From assembly GCF_963169125.1 (NCBI RefSeq), contig NC_084793.1:137060297-137124296 (forward strand): a stretch of DNA of 64,000 nucleotides, read 5' to 3'. The translations under genes were made by a program, and so were the position numbers. Every line of letters starts with the position of its first letter. Position 1 is the first letter of the stretch. The stretch comes from Humulus lupulus (taxonomy: Eukaryota > Streptophyta > Magnoliopsida > Rosales > Cannabaceae). The notes below the pieces were generated by a model that was not told the DNA's origin, ran no database searches, and saw only the letters and a list, made by a program, of their open reading frames with translations. Positions 33,625 to 45,707 of this stretch are shown piece after piece.

Positions 33625-33765
33625 CACTACTACAAAATTGGGTTTTCCTAACACCCAACCACGACAGTCAACTCTGTTGACTATCGTAATTGCTTAGCGT
33701 GACTCTACACCAACAGTTAAAAATTGTAGGCATAGAAACCAACGCCGACAGTGAATAACTGTCAC

Positions 33766-34546
33766 TGTAGCGTCCCAAATTTGCTAATAAGTCTTAGGGC
33801 CTTGATTAGCGTGCTTGGAGGGCAATAAGTGATTTATTATTATAATGTGTGAATTTTTGTGAGTATGTGATTAGAGATGCATGTTTAGGTGAATTAAATA
33901 TGCATGTGGGCCCCATTTGGTTATTAGAGGCATGTTTGTAATTTTAGCCTGTTGAGGGCATGGATGTAATAAATATAATTATTGTGATATATCTATGCTG
34001 CACAATCCGAGACAGTCCTAGGGAGCGGTTAGACTGCAAACCCAGGGCTTGGTAAAGCACCTGGGACGGCATGGCCGTATGTGTTTAGCCTGTTGGCGGC
34101 TTGATTATATGTTGAATGATTGATATGCATATGTTATCTGCTTGTGTGAGTTTTCTTGCTGGGCTTCAGCTCACGGGTGCTCTATGGTGCAGGTAAGGGC
34201 AAGGGGAAAGTTGACCAACTATGAGTATGGAGAGCGTGAAGCCACGCGTACATGGTTGGCCTGCCTGGCTGCCACGACCAGGGGTATTTTTGGGAGACAC
34301 TTGTATTAAACTTGATTTTGTCGTTTAGTCGACTTTAATTATATTTTTGAGTTGTAAACATTTCCAAATAGTCTTTTGGGATCCCAAATGTTAAATGCTT
34401 TATGATTTTCAATAAATGGATATATTTTCAAATTATGTGACTTTGTTTATGGTTTAGCTACACTTTTGTCTTAAAATCTCGATTAGCGAGTTAACTGCAT
34501 GTTTTAAACTCACTTAATAATGACTCTAAAGAAGTAGGGCGTTACA
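33766..34546 (+). mobile_element. gypsy solo LTR inside the CACTA end, TSD GTCAC
   Basis: It runs TGTAGCGTCC to GGGCGTTACA, 781 bp, with GTCAC at 33761-33765 and 34547-34551. It carries the CTTGCTGGGCTTCAGCTCAC ... TGGTGCAGGTAAGG block (34158-34200). It is much shorter than the 2.3-kb relatives because the middle, including the hairpin and palindrome section, is deleted. Confidence 0.9.
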
Positions 34547-34569
34547 GTCACCTTTGCTTTTGACTGTGA

Positions 34570-35220
34570 CTATTGACCCCAACCCTGACAGTTAATTCTA
34601 GACCATTGCCAACAGTTAAAAACTATTGTAGTTGACCCCAATGCCGACAGTTAATTCGAGACCAATGCCGACAGTTAAAAATTTTCGCTATTGACTTCAA
34701 CGTCAACAGTTAATAAAAGCCCAATACCAACAATTATAAAATGTTACCATAATTCAAATAAAAAAAAATCTAAAAATACAATTAATGAATAATTTAATTT
34801 TCAAAATAAACTAAATTATGTAAATATATATTTATAAAAATTATGTATTTATTACATTCTTTTAAAACTAGATTTTTTTTCTAAATTTTTCGTATTATTA
34901 ACTTTTTTATTTATAATAATTTTTATATTAAAATTTAAATTAGTTATGATATAAAGAACAATATAGTTAAATTAACAAATTTATAAAATTAGTATTAGTT
35001 AAAAATGAGTTGTTTTATTGATTGGTTAAATATTGTAAAATAATTTAAAAATTTCTATAAATTTATTAGTTATAATTTTTTTTTAATATGTATGTTTAAA
35101 ATATTAATTTTTAATAAGATAAAGCCGACAGTCCTTATTGGGGCAATGCCGACAACTATAAATTGTTGCTATTGGAAAGGGTCAATAGCAACAGCTATAA
35201 GCCGTCGACATTGCTCCAAT
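34570..35220. repeat. CACTA subterminal repeats, left side
   Basis: Repeated words of the form ATGCCGACAGTTAAttc and CAACAGTTAA at 34570-34745, and a second cluster at 35122-35220 (GCCGACAGTCC, GCAATGCCGACAACTATAAA). Between them (34746-35121) is very AT-rich sequence with nothing recognised. Confidence 0.7.
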
Positions 35221-36337
35221 AGTTTGCCGATATTGCTTTTTTAAGAAAATTCAGTACAGCGCCAGTGAAAGGGTGACTCAAAAAAAGAAGTGACAACATC
35301 AGTATGAGTACGGACGCAAATCCTATTTAGAAAAAAAAAAAGCACATGGGCTTTAGCCCATTTTCCTCTAACCTTATTCCTATCCCTTTCTCTCAGCCAT
35401 AATCTTCTCCCTCCTCTGTTTATCTCCATAGTTAGCCACCTCATCCAAAAACCCTCTTTCTCTCTCAAATTCCATTCTTCATCTGTCTCACCTCTCGGTC
35501 TAAAACGCCCTCTCAAACTCCATCTCAACTTTTCCTCTCTCACATCACGACATGGAGGTCTTTGCGTGGAGACCTCAAAGTTCATGGGGATAATGAAGTG
35601 TGACATGGAGATCTAAATCGACGAGGGAAATCTCACTGTTTGTGGGGTGTTACTATTTTCTGTTTTTATTTGAATTTAATTTTTCTAATTTCATGATATT
35701 TGGGTTATTTGAGCTGCCATAGATTTCTGGGCATTTGACTTGAATAGGTTTATTGTTTTATTAATTATGATTTATGGAGTTTCGTTATATAATTTTCTTC
35801 TTATTTTCAGCTTTGTGATTAAAATTTTTTTATTACTTTTCTCTAAAATTATTTGTTGCTGCTGGATTTTTATTTTTATCTCATTTTGTAGTTGGAGGCT
35901 CTTTGGCGTTTTAAAGTTCTGAGTATTTGTTAGTTCATACTTATTTTTTTTAGGGATTTTCTTTTTGTGATTTCAATTTTTTTAAAATAAAAATGAAATG
36001 ATCTGTAACTATAAACTATATAATCTATTAAACCATAAATATATAGTCTACAAGTGGAGACTTACCCCTTGGACATGATTTTTGATAATGCGTTTTCTGT
36101 AGATAATGGTTTTGGTAGATGCTATTATTAGGATAAATTATTTTAAAAATTTTATGCAATCAGATGTACCTTTTTTGACTAGTTCCTTGGATATGGTTAA
36201 TTAGGTAAGTATCGATGGTGGGATGTCCTCTTTCCTCTATTATAAATTTCATGTTAATAACTTAGGTTTATTTCAGGTTTGGTAGAATATTGAGATTACT
36301 GTGTAGTAGTGTAAAAATTAAGCAAAACATGTGTATA
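35221..36337 (+). other. CACTA interior resembling a plant gene 5' leader, no ORF
   Basis: A pyrimidine-rich stretch (about 35390-35560, with repeated CTCTC and TTTCTCTCTC) precedes T-rich, intron-like sequence (35650-36310). Together they look like a 5' UTR and first intron. No coding exon is recognisable. It could be the remains of the transposase gene's leader or captured host sequence. Confidence 0.3.
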
Positions 36338-36485
36338 TGTGCATTTATATTTCATTCAAACATTTAGGCATATAATCGCATATATACATTTACCAAACCC
36401 TGAGTCAAGCTTATCTTTAGCGGCGAGTGTACATGTCCAGCTAGTCTTCAGGAACCCTTAAACCTAGACGGCTCTGATTCCAAGT
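36338..36485 (-). other. fragment of element B-type leader with PBS, left of its 3' LTR
   Basis: Near-identical to 45560-45707, including GCATATATACATTTACCAAA and GGCGAGTGTACATGTCCAGC, and ending in a PBS (TTGGAATCAGAGC on the minus strand, 36471-36484). A leader belongs next to a 5' LTR, so the LTR at 36486 is shared by two internal regions. Confidence 0.75.
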
Positions 36486-38832
36486 TGTAACGCCCTAAAT
36501 AACCAAGACCATTACATCGTGTATTTTAAAATAGTGCAAGACTTGCTAATCAAGTCGTTTGAACATTAATGAGTTCCTAAAGTCAACTATCAGGTTAGGG
36601 TTAAAAGATTTTGATCATTAACAATTAATTTTAATTAAAATAGATGTTTGGTACATAGGATCCCAAAAACAGGGTTTAAGAGACAAATTTACAGCTCTCA
36701 AAAGTTATGTACAACCAGTGGCCACTATAACGACAAAATACAAATTTTAGGCTCTGTCCTTGCACTTTCCCTTGGTTGTGGCGGACGAGTAGATGACAAT
36801 GTACACCTCGCCCCCAGAGCTCTCCAACTCATGGTTGGTCCAACTTTCCCTTGCCTTTACCTGCACCACATAGCACCTGTGAGCCAAGGATCAGCAAGAA
36901 AACCATAATAGAAAATACACAATCAGTAATAGCATCCAATCAATTATAAGGTAACCATTCAGAAGCTCAACAAATCAAAAGCATCAAACAAATAATAGTA
37001 AGCTTGATCTTTCAAGGATATATCTTAATTAGCAAACAAATGCTTAGGGTCGCCGCCCTTAGGCCGAGCCCTCTATTTACTCATCTCACTCCGCCTCGCT
37101 TAGGCTGAGTACATTGTTTATTCAGCTGGACCGGCCTCACAGTGGTCGAGCTGCGTCTTGTGCGCAAGTCATCAGCCCCGACTCTCTTAGGCTGTTCATT
37201 TCAATGTTTCGCATAACAATATCACAGTTACACAACACATATATCTGGATACAGGGAATCTCAGTCCCAACACAACCACACAAGGGTGCATTTTTCTTAC
37301 CTTGAATTCCGAGCGGAGGATACAGAACGATCCTGAGCATGATCATCAGTCCTGAGCATTGGTGATAAACCTAGTCACAGTGGCTAATGGATAGTTATCA
37401 ATTTCTAATCCAAATAAATATTTAGGAGACAAAAACTAGCTTCCGGGATCTCGATTTCTACTAAACTGGGTAGAAGAAATCATCCCGAGCGCCAAGGTTT
37501 GAAACCCCGAGCCTTACCAATCCTAAGGAAAAATCCCCTAGGCGGGTCACAATCTGTCCCTAAGGGTCGCGACGCGCCCCTAAATTAGAGACTCAATCTT
37601 CAAGCATCAAGGGGAGGCGGGCCGGGACTTGCCCCCTAGGGCCACGGCGCGCCTTCAAAACAGAGCCCGCCCAGGGCATTTGGACATGCGAACTGCGGCG
37701 CCCACGAGCTGAGTCACGGTGCACCCCCTCGTACCCAGAATTTGTGGGTTTCCTCAACACTCTTCCTAGCCAAATGTCTCAAAATTTAATCCTAACTGAC
37801 TTCCCGACCAAAAATCAAGCTTAGCTACGAATTTAAGACCTTTTATCACATATTTTAAACACCAAAATCTTAACAATTTTACTAAAGTTAATACCCCAAC
37901 TCAGTAGAAATTCATCACCCGATACTTAACTCAATTCTACCCAAATGATTCAAATTACCAAACATAAGAAAGACAAAACCTTACCTCAATTATTGATTGA
38001 ATCCTCACAAGCTTCCAACCTTCTGCCATTGAGTTTCAGTCCCAGCCTTTTCCTTCAGCAGCTCACGCCTTTCTCCTTCAATTTCCTTCCAAAATTCCCA
38101 GCTTAAGGCCTAGGTTCTTCCATTCTTTTTCTTCCTTAGCTTCAAAGTATAAAGAGAGGGAGGGTGTGCGATTGTGAGTGAGAGGGAAAGGGGAGAGTGA
38201 GCTGAAAGTCCTTAAAATTTTCTGGTTACTTCCTATATTCTGAGTATATCTCCTAACCCCTTAAAAAGACCTTTTTGCCCTTAAGTTAATTCAACCTTCC
38301 AATGACTTCTAGGGGTAGAATGGTCATTTCCCTCGGTTCCCACGAATTCCTCGAGTGTTCCTACTATTAATTAATTAACCCTATCATATCCAATTAATTA
38401 CCAATCACTTATTCAATATCTATAAATCCCTAGAATATCCTCTAAATACCCAAAAATACATACCCCTAGGCTCCCCCGAGTCGGGTATTTAACCTCGCTG
38501 TGACTATTTCTCTAATCCGCTCACTAGGACTGTCTCGAGCCATATACTGCAAATATATCCACATAATAATGTGGTCTCAACCATTCATCACATATAATCA
38601 TATTTATGCCCTCAACAAGACAAAATTACAAATATGCCCTTATAAGCTAGAAAGGGCCCACATGCATATCTAATACTATTAAAAATGCATATAATTTATC
38701 CATATAATCATATTAACCATGCATTCCACATAATCACACAATTAACCAATTAAACAGACATATAAACTAATTATTCCCTCCCGACATGCTAATCAAGGCC
38801 CTAAGCCCTATTAGCAATTTTGGGTCGTTACA
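36486..38832 (-). repeat. 3' LTR of element B
   Basis: It runs TGTAACGCCC to GGGTCGTTACA. It contains CTGCACCACATAGCACCTG (36860-36880), hairpin-like GGTCGCCGCCCTTAGGCCGA (37048-37067) and GC-rich palindromic words (37550-37740). Confidence 0.85.
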
Positions 38833-38852
38833 ACTATCCCCTCATACTGAGA
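38833..38852 (-). other. polypurine tract of element B
   Basis: The minus strand reads TCAGTATGAGGGGATAGT just before the LTR. Confidence 0.65.
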
Positions 38853-38909
38853 ATTTTGTCATCGAGACGAAATTTACCTCAATAACTCGGGATACTGATC
38901 TTGCATCGA

Positions 38910-39631
38910 TCACTCAAGCTCCCACGTCGCTTCCTCGACCTTGCTATTCCTCCACAACACTTTGAATAGAGGAATCGTCTTGTTCCGTAGAACCTTGTAT
39001 TTCTTGTCTAGGCCCTGAACTGGTCGCTCCTCATATGACAAATCTGTCTGCAACTCCAAATCCTCACACTTCAACATGTGAGTTGTGTTTGAGACATACT
39101 TACGAAGCATAGAAATGTGGAATATGTCATGAACTCTCGATAACGACGGTGGTAGTGCCAACCTGTAGGCCACTAGCCCGATCCTCTTCAGGATCTCAAA
39201 TGGTCCTATGAAGCTTGGGCTCAGCTTGCCCTTTTTCCCAAACCTTCTCACCTCTCGTAGTGGTGAGACTTGTAGAAATACCCCTACCTGTAACTCCACG
39301 TCCCTACGCTTAGGATCAGCATAGCTCTTCTGTCTGCTCTGCGAAGCGAACATTCGAGCTCGGATCTTCTTGATAGCCTCATTGGTCTTCTGAACCATCT
39401 TCGGTCCCAAATACTTTCTCTCACCCATCTCATCCCAATGAATGGGCGATCTACACCTCCTTCCATATAACATATCGTATGGAGCTACTCCAATCGTTGA
39501 TTGATAACTGTTGTTGTATGAAAACTCATTCAACGGGAGATACTTACTCCAAGACCCTTCAAAGTCTATCACACACGCCCTGAGCATGTCTTCCAATATC
39601 TGAATCGTCCTCTCAGACTGTCCATCAGTCT
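38910..39631 (-). pseudogene. pol: element B integrase C-terminus and chromodomain
   Basis: It reads [20 protein letters not shown], then [27 protein letters not shown], the integrase C-terminal GPFEILKRIG and a chromodomain (VLWRNSKVEEATWELE). The piece from 39538 to 39631 is duplicated at 41471-41564. The upstream part of integrase is therefore separated by 1.84 kb of inserted DNA. The open frame in this piece is otherwise intact. Confidence 0.85.
39538..39631. repeat. 94-bp duplicated integrase segment, left copy
   Basis: Almost identical to 41471-41564 (one change, GCCCTGAGC/GCCCAGAGC, plus changes at the very end). The duplication brackets the 1.84-kb insert. It is far too long for a retrotransposon target duplication. 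Confidence 0.85.
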
Positions 39632-41470
39632 CTTATGCGGTCCCAAATACTTCTTCACATGCATATATATATTGAATCAAAGACATGAATAGAAAATTAC
39701 CTCAGGTCATTCCTTGCTGCTCTCTTTTTGTATGGCAAAATCCTTGAGATCTCACACCAAGATCTTCCAAAATGTTCTCAGCACACAAAGAACGAGTGTG
39801 GGCTCGCTATACAAAATAATAGGCAAAATCTATTTATCAGATGTTCTCAACACATGAGATCTGATAAAATTTGGACCTAGGTTTTGTGAAGAATAGTGAC
39901 TTTTTTTTGTATCACTGTTCTCTTTCTCTGAGAGAGATTTTAAGATATTTTTCTATCCCTGAAAAGTTATGTTCTGAAAAACTGATATCCTATATTTAAT
40001 ATATCCAATATATTAAAAATAAAATATGAGTTATTTTAAACAATTTGAAAATAACTAATCAGTTATCAGATTATGTTTAAATAATAATATTTTAATCATA
40101 TTAGAATATCTCATTATTTATTTAATATTTAAATAACTAAAATTGTGAAACCAAGAAACTGCTCAGAGTCTCTTATGCGTGTAGCACAGTGACTGTGCAC
40201 TGTGCTACACGTGTACCACATGCCAGGGATGACATGTGATTATTCCCAATTTTTATTATTATTTAAATACCAAAAATCCCAAAAATAAATTAATTCAAAA
40301 TTAATTATATTTTTGTTAAATCAAATAATCAATTAATTCTCAATTAATTAATTACACATAATTATACAATAATTATGTTTGATGCATAGAAAAATATTTT
40401 ACTTATCAAATAAGTCCTTTTGCCCATTTTTGTATTTACCTTTGTCAGTGTTTGTTTGAGCCATTTCGGGGACCATGGACCTATAACATTAAGCTCCAAT
40501 AAATTGAAACTAAATAATTAAACTCTTTAATTATAATAGTTAATTTATTAATTATGATATTTCTCCACTATAAATTCAGAATTGCACTCTTTATGTTATA
40601 AATATACTTTTACAAAATCTTATCTTAAGTCGTCCATTGATATAACCATCTTACAATAGTTCAACCTTCTAATTAATGAGTTCATAAATTAGAATGAAAG
40701 AATTACCATTTCACCTTTCTAATTTACTTCTTATTCCTTAAGTACCATTAAATCATTAGTGAATAATTAATCTATAATCTAATTATAGATTTGAGCTCAA
40801 AATCATTCAGTTCCAGAATTAACCCTTAAGGGAACTAATATACGATCCGTTAGGAAAGATTAGATTCCGTGTTGATGATACATGTTCCCAGCCATCCATG
40901 ATATTAAATCTCCAAAACAAAAGTCATTAGCCTCATTCTATGAAGAGACCTTAACGAATGAATCAAAAGATTCAATAAACATGAATAGGAGTTCATGAAC
41001 ACTCAGGATTTAGGTTGATCTATAAATGATCATTAGCTATGATATGAATTACAAGTCTTTATTGTTAAATGGTTTTTGGATAAAGACTTTTATTCATATC
41101 GGTCCATGTCATATATAATCATATTATATAAAGCACCTTTACCGAGATGTCTTACGACATCAATAATCCGAATCTAGATTATTTGTATCAACATGATACT
41201 CAGCAAACCGTACTTACAACCCCAATTAAAGAATTCCATAACTTTAATTTGTTGTTGTTGACTATTTTTATTCATTCATGTGATCTTAATTCTCTCGTAC
41301 TAATACAAGATCACATCCTCAAAATTGAATATGAAAATTTTCTGATATTTACAAAATTATTCAAACAATAATTTAATAATCTAAACATAACAATAATAAT
41401 AAACTATTGTATTTATTTATTCACAGAAATAACAAATGTCTTTTACATGCTTTTAGGACACACTCCTAAT
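39632..41470 (-). mobile_element. copia-type LTR-like insert with filler junction
   Basis: AT-rich, non-coding. The minus-strand reading starts ATTAGGAGTGTGTCCTAAAAG, a terminus typical of plant copia LTRs with its TG trimmed. No RT or gag is seen, so it is LTR-only. The left junction contains patches copied from elsewhere (39627-39652). A TSD is absent. Confidence 0.5.
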
Positions 41471-43330
41471 AGATACTTACTCCAAGACCCTTCAAAGTCT
41501 ATCACACACGCCCAGAGCATGTCTTCCAATATCTGAATCGTCCTCTCAGACTGTCCATCAATCTGAGGATGAAAGGCCGTACTGAACTTCAGCTGAGTCC
41601 CCATAGCCTTCTGCAAACCACCCCAAAACTTGGAGGTGAATATGTTATCCCGATCTGATACAATAGACTTGGGAACCCCATGGAGATGTACAATCTCACT
41701 CACGTACAACTCCGCATATTGATCCGCAGTATAGGTCGTCTTCACTGGCAGAAAGTGAGCTGACTTAGTGTATCTGTCTACTATCACCCACATCGAGTCA
41801 TGTAGCCCCATTGTTCTAGGTAAACCTCCCACAAAATCCATAATAATGTCTTCCCATTTCCACTCAGGAATACCCAGCGGCTGTAGCAACCCCGCTGGTC
41901 GCTGATGCTCAGCCTTCACCTGCTGACAGGTTAAACACTTGGCCACGTACTCCACTACATCTTTCTTCATCCCAGGCCACCAATATGACGTCTGTAGATC
42001 ATGATACATCTTCGTGGTGCTTGGATGGAGTGAGTACGGTGTAGTATGGGATTCATCTAATATCTCTTGTCTAATACCCATATTTGTCGAAACATAAATC
42101 CGACCCTTATATCGTAGTAGCCCTGTCTCTGAAATATAATAATCCTTAGCTATCCCAGCTAGGACATTCCCTCTAACCTCCTGCAACTGTACATCATCCA
42201 TCTGACCCTCTCTTATCCTCTCTAGGAGGGTCGACTGTAAAGTAATATTGACCAACCGGCCCACAACCAGCTCCATCCTCGCTCTAGTCATCTCCTCTGC
42301 CAACTCCTTTGATATCTGTGCAGAGCTAAACAACTGTCCCGGGCCTATCCTACTCAACGCATTTGCCACCACATTAGCTTTTCCTGGGTGGCAAATGATA
42401 TCACGATCATAGTCTTTTACAACCTCCAACCAATGTATCTGCCTCATATTCAGGTCCTTCTAGGTGAAGAAGTACTTCAAGCTCTTATGATCGGTGTATA
42501 TCTCGCCCTTCTCCCCATACAGATAATGTCGCCAAACTTTCAGTGCAAATACCACCGCTGCCAACTCTAGGTCATGGGTAGGGTATCGTTGCTCATACTC
42601 CTTCATCTGTCGTGACGCATAAGCAATAACCTTCTCATTATGCATCAACATGTATCCCAAACGCAACCTTGATGCCTCACAATATACCATACACTTCCCT
42701 CCCTCCGAAGGAAGACTCAACACCGGGGAAGTAATCAACCGCCGCTTCAATTCCTGGAAGCTATTCTCACACTTATCTGACCAGATGATCTTCATATACT
42801 TCCGTGTCAATTTCTATAATCGGTGCAACAATCTTCAAGAATCCTTCCACAAACCATCTGTAATAACCTGCTAATACAAGGAAGCTCCTAACCTCTAAGG
42901 CATTCCTTGGTCTCGGCCAATCTCTCACTGCCTCCACCTTGATCCCATCTTCACCAACAATGTGTCCAAGGAATGTTACGTCTGCTAACTAGAACTCGCA
43001 CTTCTTAAACATGACATAAAACCGATGCTCTCTCAATCTCTGCAAGACCTGTTAGAGATGCTGTTCATGCTCTGCCTCTGAACTGGAGTAAACCAAAATG
43101 TCATCAATGAAGAAAATCACAAGCTGATCTAAGAATTCCTTGAACACACTGTTCATCAAATCCATGAATGCTGCTGGGGCATTGGTCAAACCAAATAACA
43201 TGACCAAGAACTCATAATGCCCATACCTCGTTCGGAAGGCTGTCTTTGGTATATCCTCATCCTTGATCCTCAGCTGGTGATAACCAGATAGAAGATCAAT
43301 TTTTGAGAATACCGTCTTTCCCTACAGCTG
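41471..43330 (-). pseudogene. pol: element B integrase N-part, RNase H and RT
   Basis: Minus strand: RT with SGYHQLRIK (about 43270) and catalytic FIDDILVYS (about 43100); RNase H ([17 protein letters not shown] at 42460-42520); integrase zinc region ([14 protein letters not shown]), catalytic DFVGGLP, VSDRDNIF and QIDGQSERT, the last in the duplicated end. Stops interrupt RT near 42815, 42990 and 43055, and a stop lies at 42460. The catalytic RT aspartates are kept. Confidence 0.85.
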
Positions 43331-43344
43331 ATCAAACAGGTCAT

Positions 43345-44208
43345 CTATCCTTGGTAAGGGTATTTGTTCTTAATGGTCCACTTGTTTAACTTCTTGTAGT
43401 CTATGCACATTCTAAGAGTCTCGTCCTTCTTCTTCACAAACAAAACCAGGGCACCCCATGGCGAGTAGCTAGGCTTGATAAACCCCAAATCCAGAAGTTC
43501 TTGTAACTGTATCTTCAACTCTTTCAATTTCGCCGGAGGCATCCTATAAGGTGCCCTCGACACTGGTTCTGTACTCGTCGCCAAGTCAATAACGAACTGA
43601 ATCTCCCTGTGTGTTGGCAGTCCTGGTAAATCCTCAAGAAACACATCCAATAACTCACGCACTAATCTGGTCTCTCCTGGCCCTGCTGACATGAACCTAG
43701 TGGTATCCACCACACTAGCTAGAAAACCTATACAACCTTCCTTCAATAGGTCCCTAGCCCTCAATGCTTATATCATGGGTATGCGAGGTCCATACAGAAC
43801 ACCCGGAAAAACAAAGGGATCCTCTCCCTCAGGCTCAAAAGTCACCATCTTCAAACTACAATCATTGGTAGCCCCATATCTGACCAGCCAATCCATTCCT
43901 AGTATCATATCAAAGTCACCCATACCCAATTTAATCAAATCCACTGATAATTCCCTACCATCAACCATCATTGGCAGTGCTCTAATCCACCACCTAGAAA
44001 CTATCAGTTCCCCTGTAGGCAGTATATTCCCAAACCCTGCAGTATAATACTCACTAGGTCTACACAATCTATCAACCACTTTACTAGAAACAAAAAAATG
44101 TGTAGCACCAGAGTCAATTAATACAGTATAAGAGAAGCCAACACTAGAAAGCTGATCTATCACTACCGAGGGACTAGCCTCGGCCTCTTCTTGCGTCAAG
44201 GTAAACAC
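43345..44208 (-). pseudogene. pol: element B protease and RT N-terminus
   Basis: Protease reads YTVLIDSGATHFFVSSK (near 44110) with an intact D-S-G active site and ILGMDWL (near 43900). RT N-terminus reads [20 protein letters not shown] and [15 protein letters not shown] stop at 43768 separates the two. This is the segment whose counterpart is deleted in element A. Confidence 0.85.
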
Positions 44209-45344
44209 TCAAGCTGGAGTCAAGCTGTCCACCTTCCTTGATTCCTCTTTCTTCTCTGTTGGGCGGTCCTTCTTGAGGTGTCCCACCACCCGTACACATA
44301 ACAAGCCTTTGCCTGACATTCGTCAGGATGGCGCCTTCTACACCTCGTGTACTCTGGGTAACTTCTCCATATCTCACCGCCTCACTGATGGCCACACTTA
44401 ACACCCCGACCCCTCCTATTAGGACCAGTAGTGGTCGAAGTGTCAGGGGTCTTCCTCTTCAAATCACTGGGGCCTCTGCCCTTACTGGACCCTGTGTATG
44501 GAGGCACCGCCCTGCGAACCTCCCGTCGCAGTGTTCTCCCTCTAGATCTTTTTCTCCTCTTCTTCAGCGGTAAGAGCCTTCTCAACAACCTGAGCATAAG
44601 TCGTCTGCCCAGGTATCGATGTAATCCTCACATCCTGGGCTATCATAGGATTAAGCCCTCAGATGAACTTTTCCTGTCTGGCTGCATCAGTAGGTACTAG
44701 GTCTGGTGCAAACTTCACAAGCTTGTCAAACTTTAGGGCATATTTCGTAACTGTCATGTTGCCCTGCACCAACCCCACAAAATCATTCACCTTCGCTGCC
44801 CTGACGGTAACGTTATAATATTTCTTGCTGAACAGATCTCTGAACCCATCCCAACTCAAGGTAGAATGTCCCTGGTCTCTGATGCCACCTCCCACCAAAT
44901 ACGGGTATCCTCTCTAAGCATATAGGTGGCACAGACCACCCTGTCATTACCTTCCACCCTCATGGAATCCAGGATGGAAGTAATGATACTCATCCACTAT
45001 TCGACCTTCAGTGGATCCGGACCTCCCTCAAAGGTTAGAGGATGTTGTCTCCAGAATCGCTCATATAATGGCTCCCACCTGTTCCCAACCTCAGGTGTCT
45101 GTACAACTGGTGCCACAGCAGGTAGCATAATAGGTGTAGCACTCCCCGATAGAGCCTGTTGTCTTAGAAGACGGATCTGCTCTTCTTGATTCTGTAACCG
45201 GGCTTGCATGTCTGCAAGTATCTGTTGCCAGTTCTCAGGGACTGGAGGAGGGTTCTGGCCCTTATCAACATCTCTAGCCTCAGACCCTGTGCCAGCTAGT
45301 CGTATAGATCGCTTGGACGCATAGCTATCCAAGTTTATCTGCAA
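44209..45344 (-). pseudogene. gag: gag of element B
   Basis: It starts at 45344 (MQINLDSYASKRSIR). The early part has a coiled-coil stretch (ILADMQARLQNQEEQIRLLR) and PLYERFWRQHPLTFEGGPDP. After a stop near 44997 come FRDLFSKKYYN and KYALKFDKLVKFAPDLVPTD, matching the gag domain of element A. A decayed zinc-knuckle region lies at 44230-44330. Several stops and shifts are present. Confidence 0.8.
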
Positions 45345-45690
45345 TCAACGACTCGACGATCATGCAATGATGATAGGTTAACAGTCTTTCCATAGTCCAC
45401 CATTGAAACTCAATCAACCATAAGCAATCAAAATGCAAACAATCATTCAAATATTCATTCACATACAACAACAATGCTAATAGGCACACCTCATAATAGT
45501 CACACAACAGTCAAGGGCCAGGCCCTATCAGTATCTTATGCTAACTATTAATCATGCAACAAAGCATTTGTATTTCATTCAACATTTAGGCATATAATCG
45601 CATATATACATTTACCAAACCCTGAGTATAGCTTGTCTTTAGCGGCGAGTGTACATGTCCAGCCAGTCTTCAGGAACCCTTAAACCTAGA

Positions 45691-45704
45691 TGACACTGAT
45701 ACCA
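45691..45704 (-). other. primer binding site of element B (mutated)
   Basis: TGGTATCAGTGTCA on the minus strand. The first nine bases match the initiator tRNA-Met complement, after which AGC has become TGT. Confidence 0.7.
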
Positions 45705-45707
45705 AGT

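Noticed and set aside
36297..36309. TGTGTAGTAGTG as the right end of a shorter CACTA element
   Set aside because: It lacks the TTTTTGTAGTAGTG context, the next bases (TAA) do not match the left TTA, and the end at 49126 has both a better inverted repeat and a perfect TTA.
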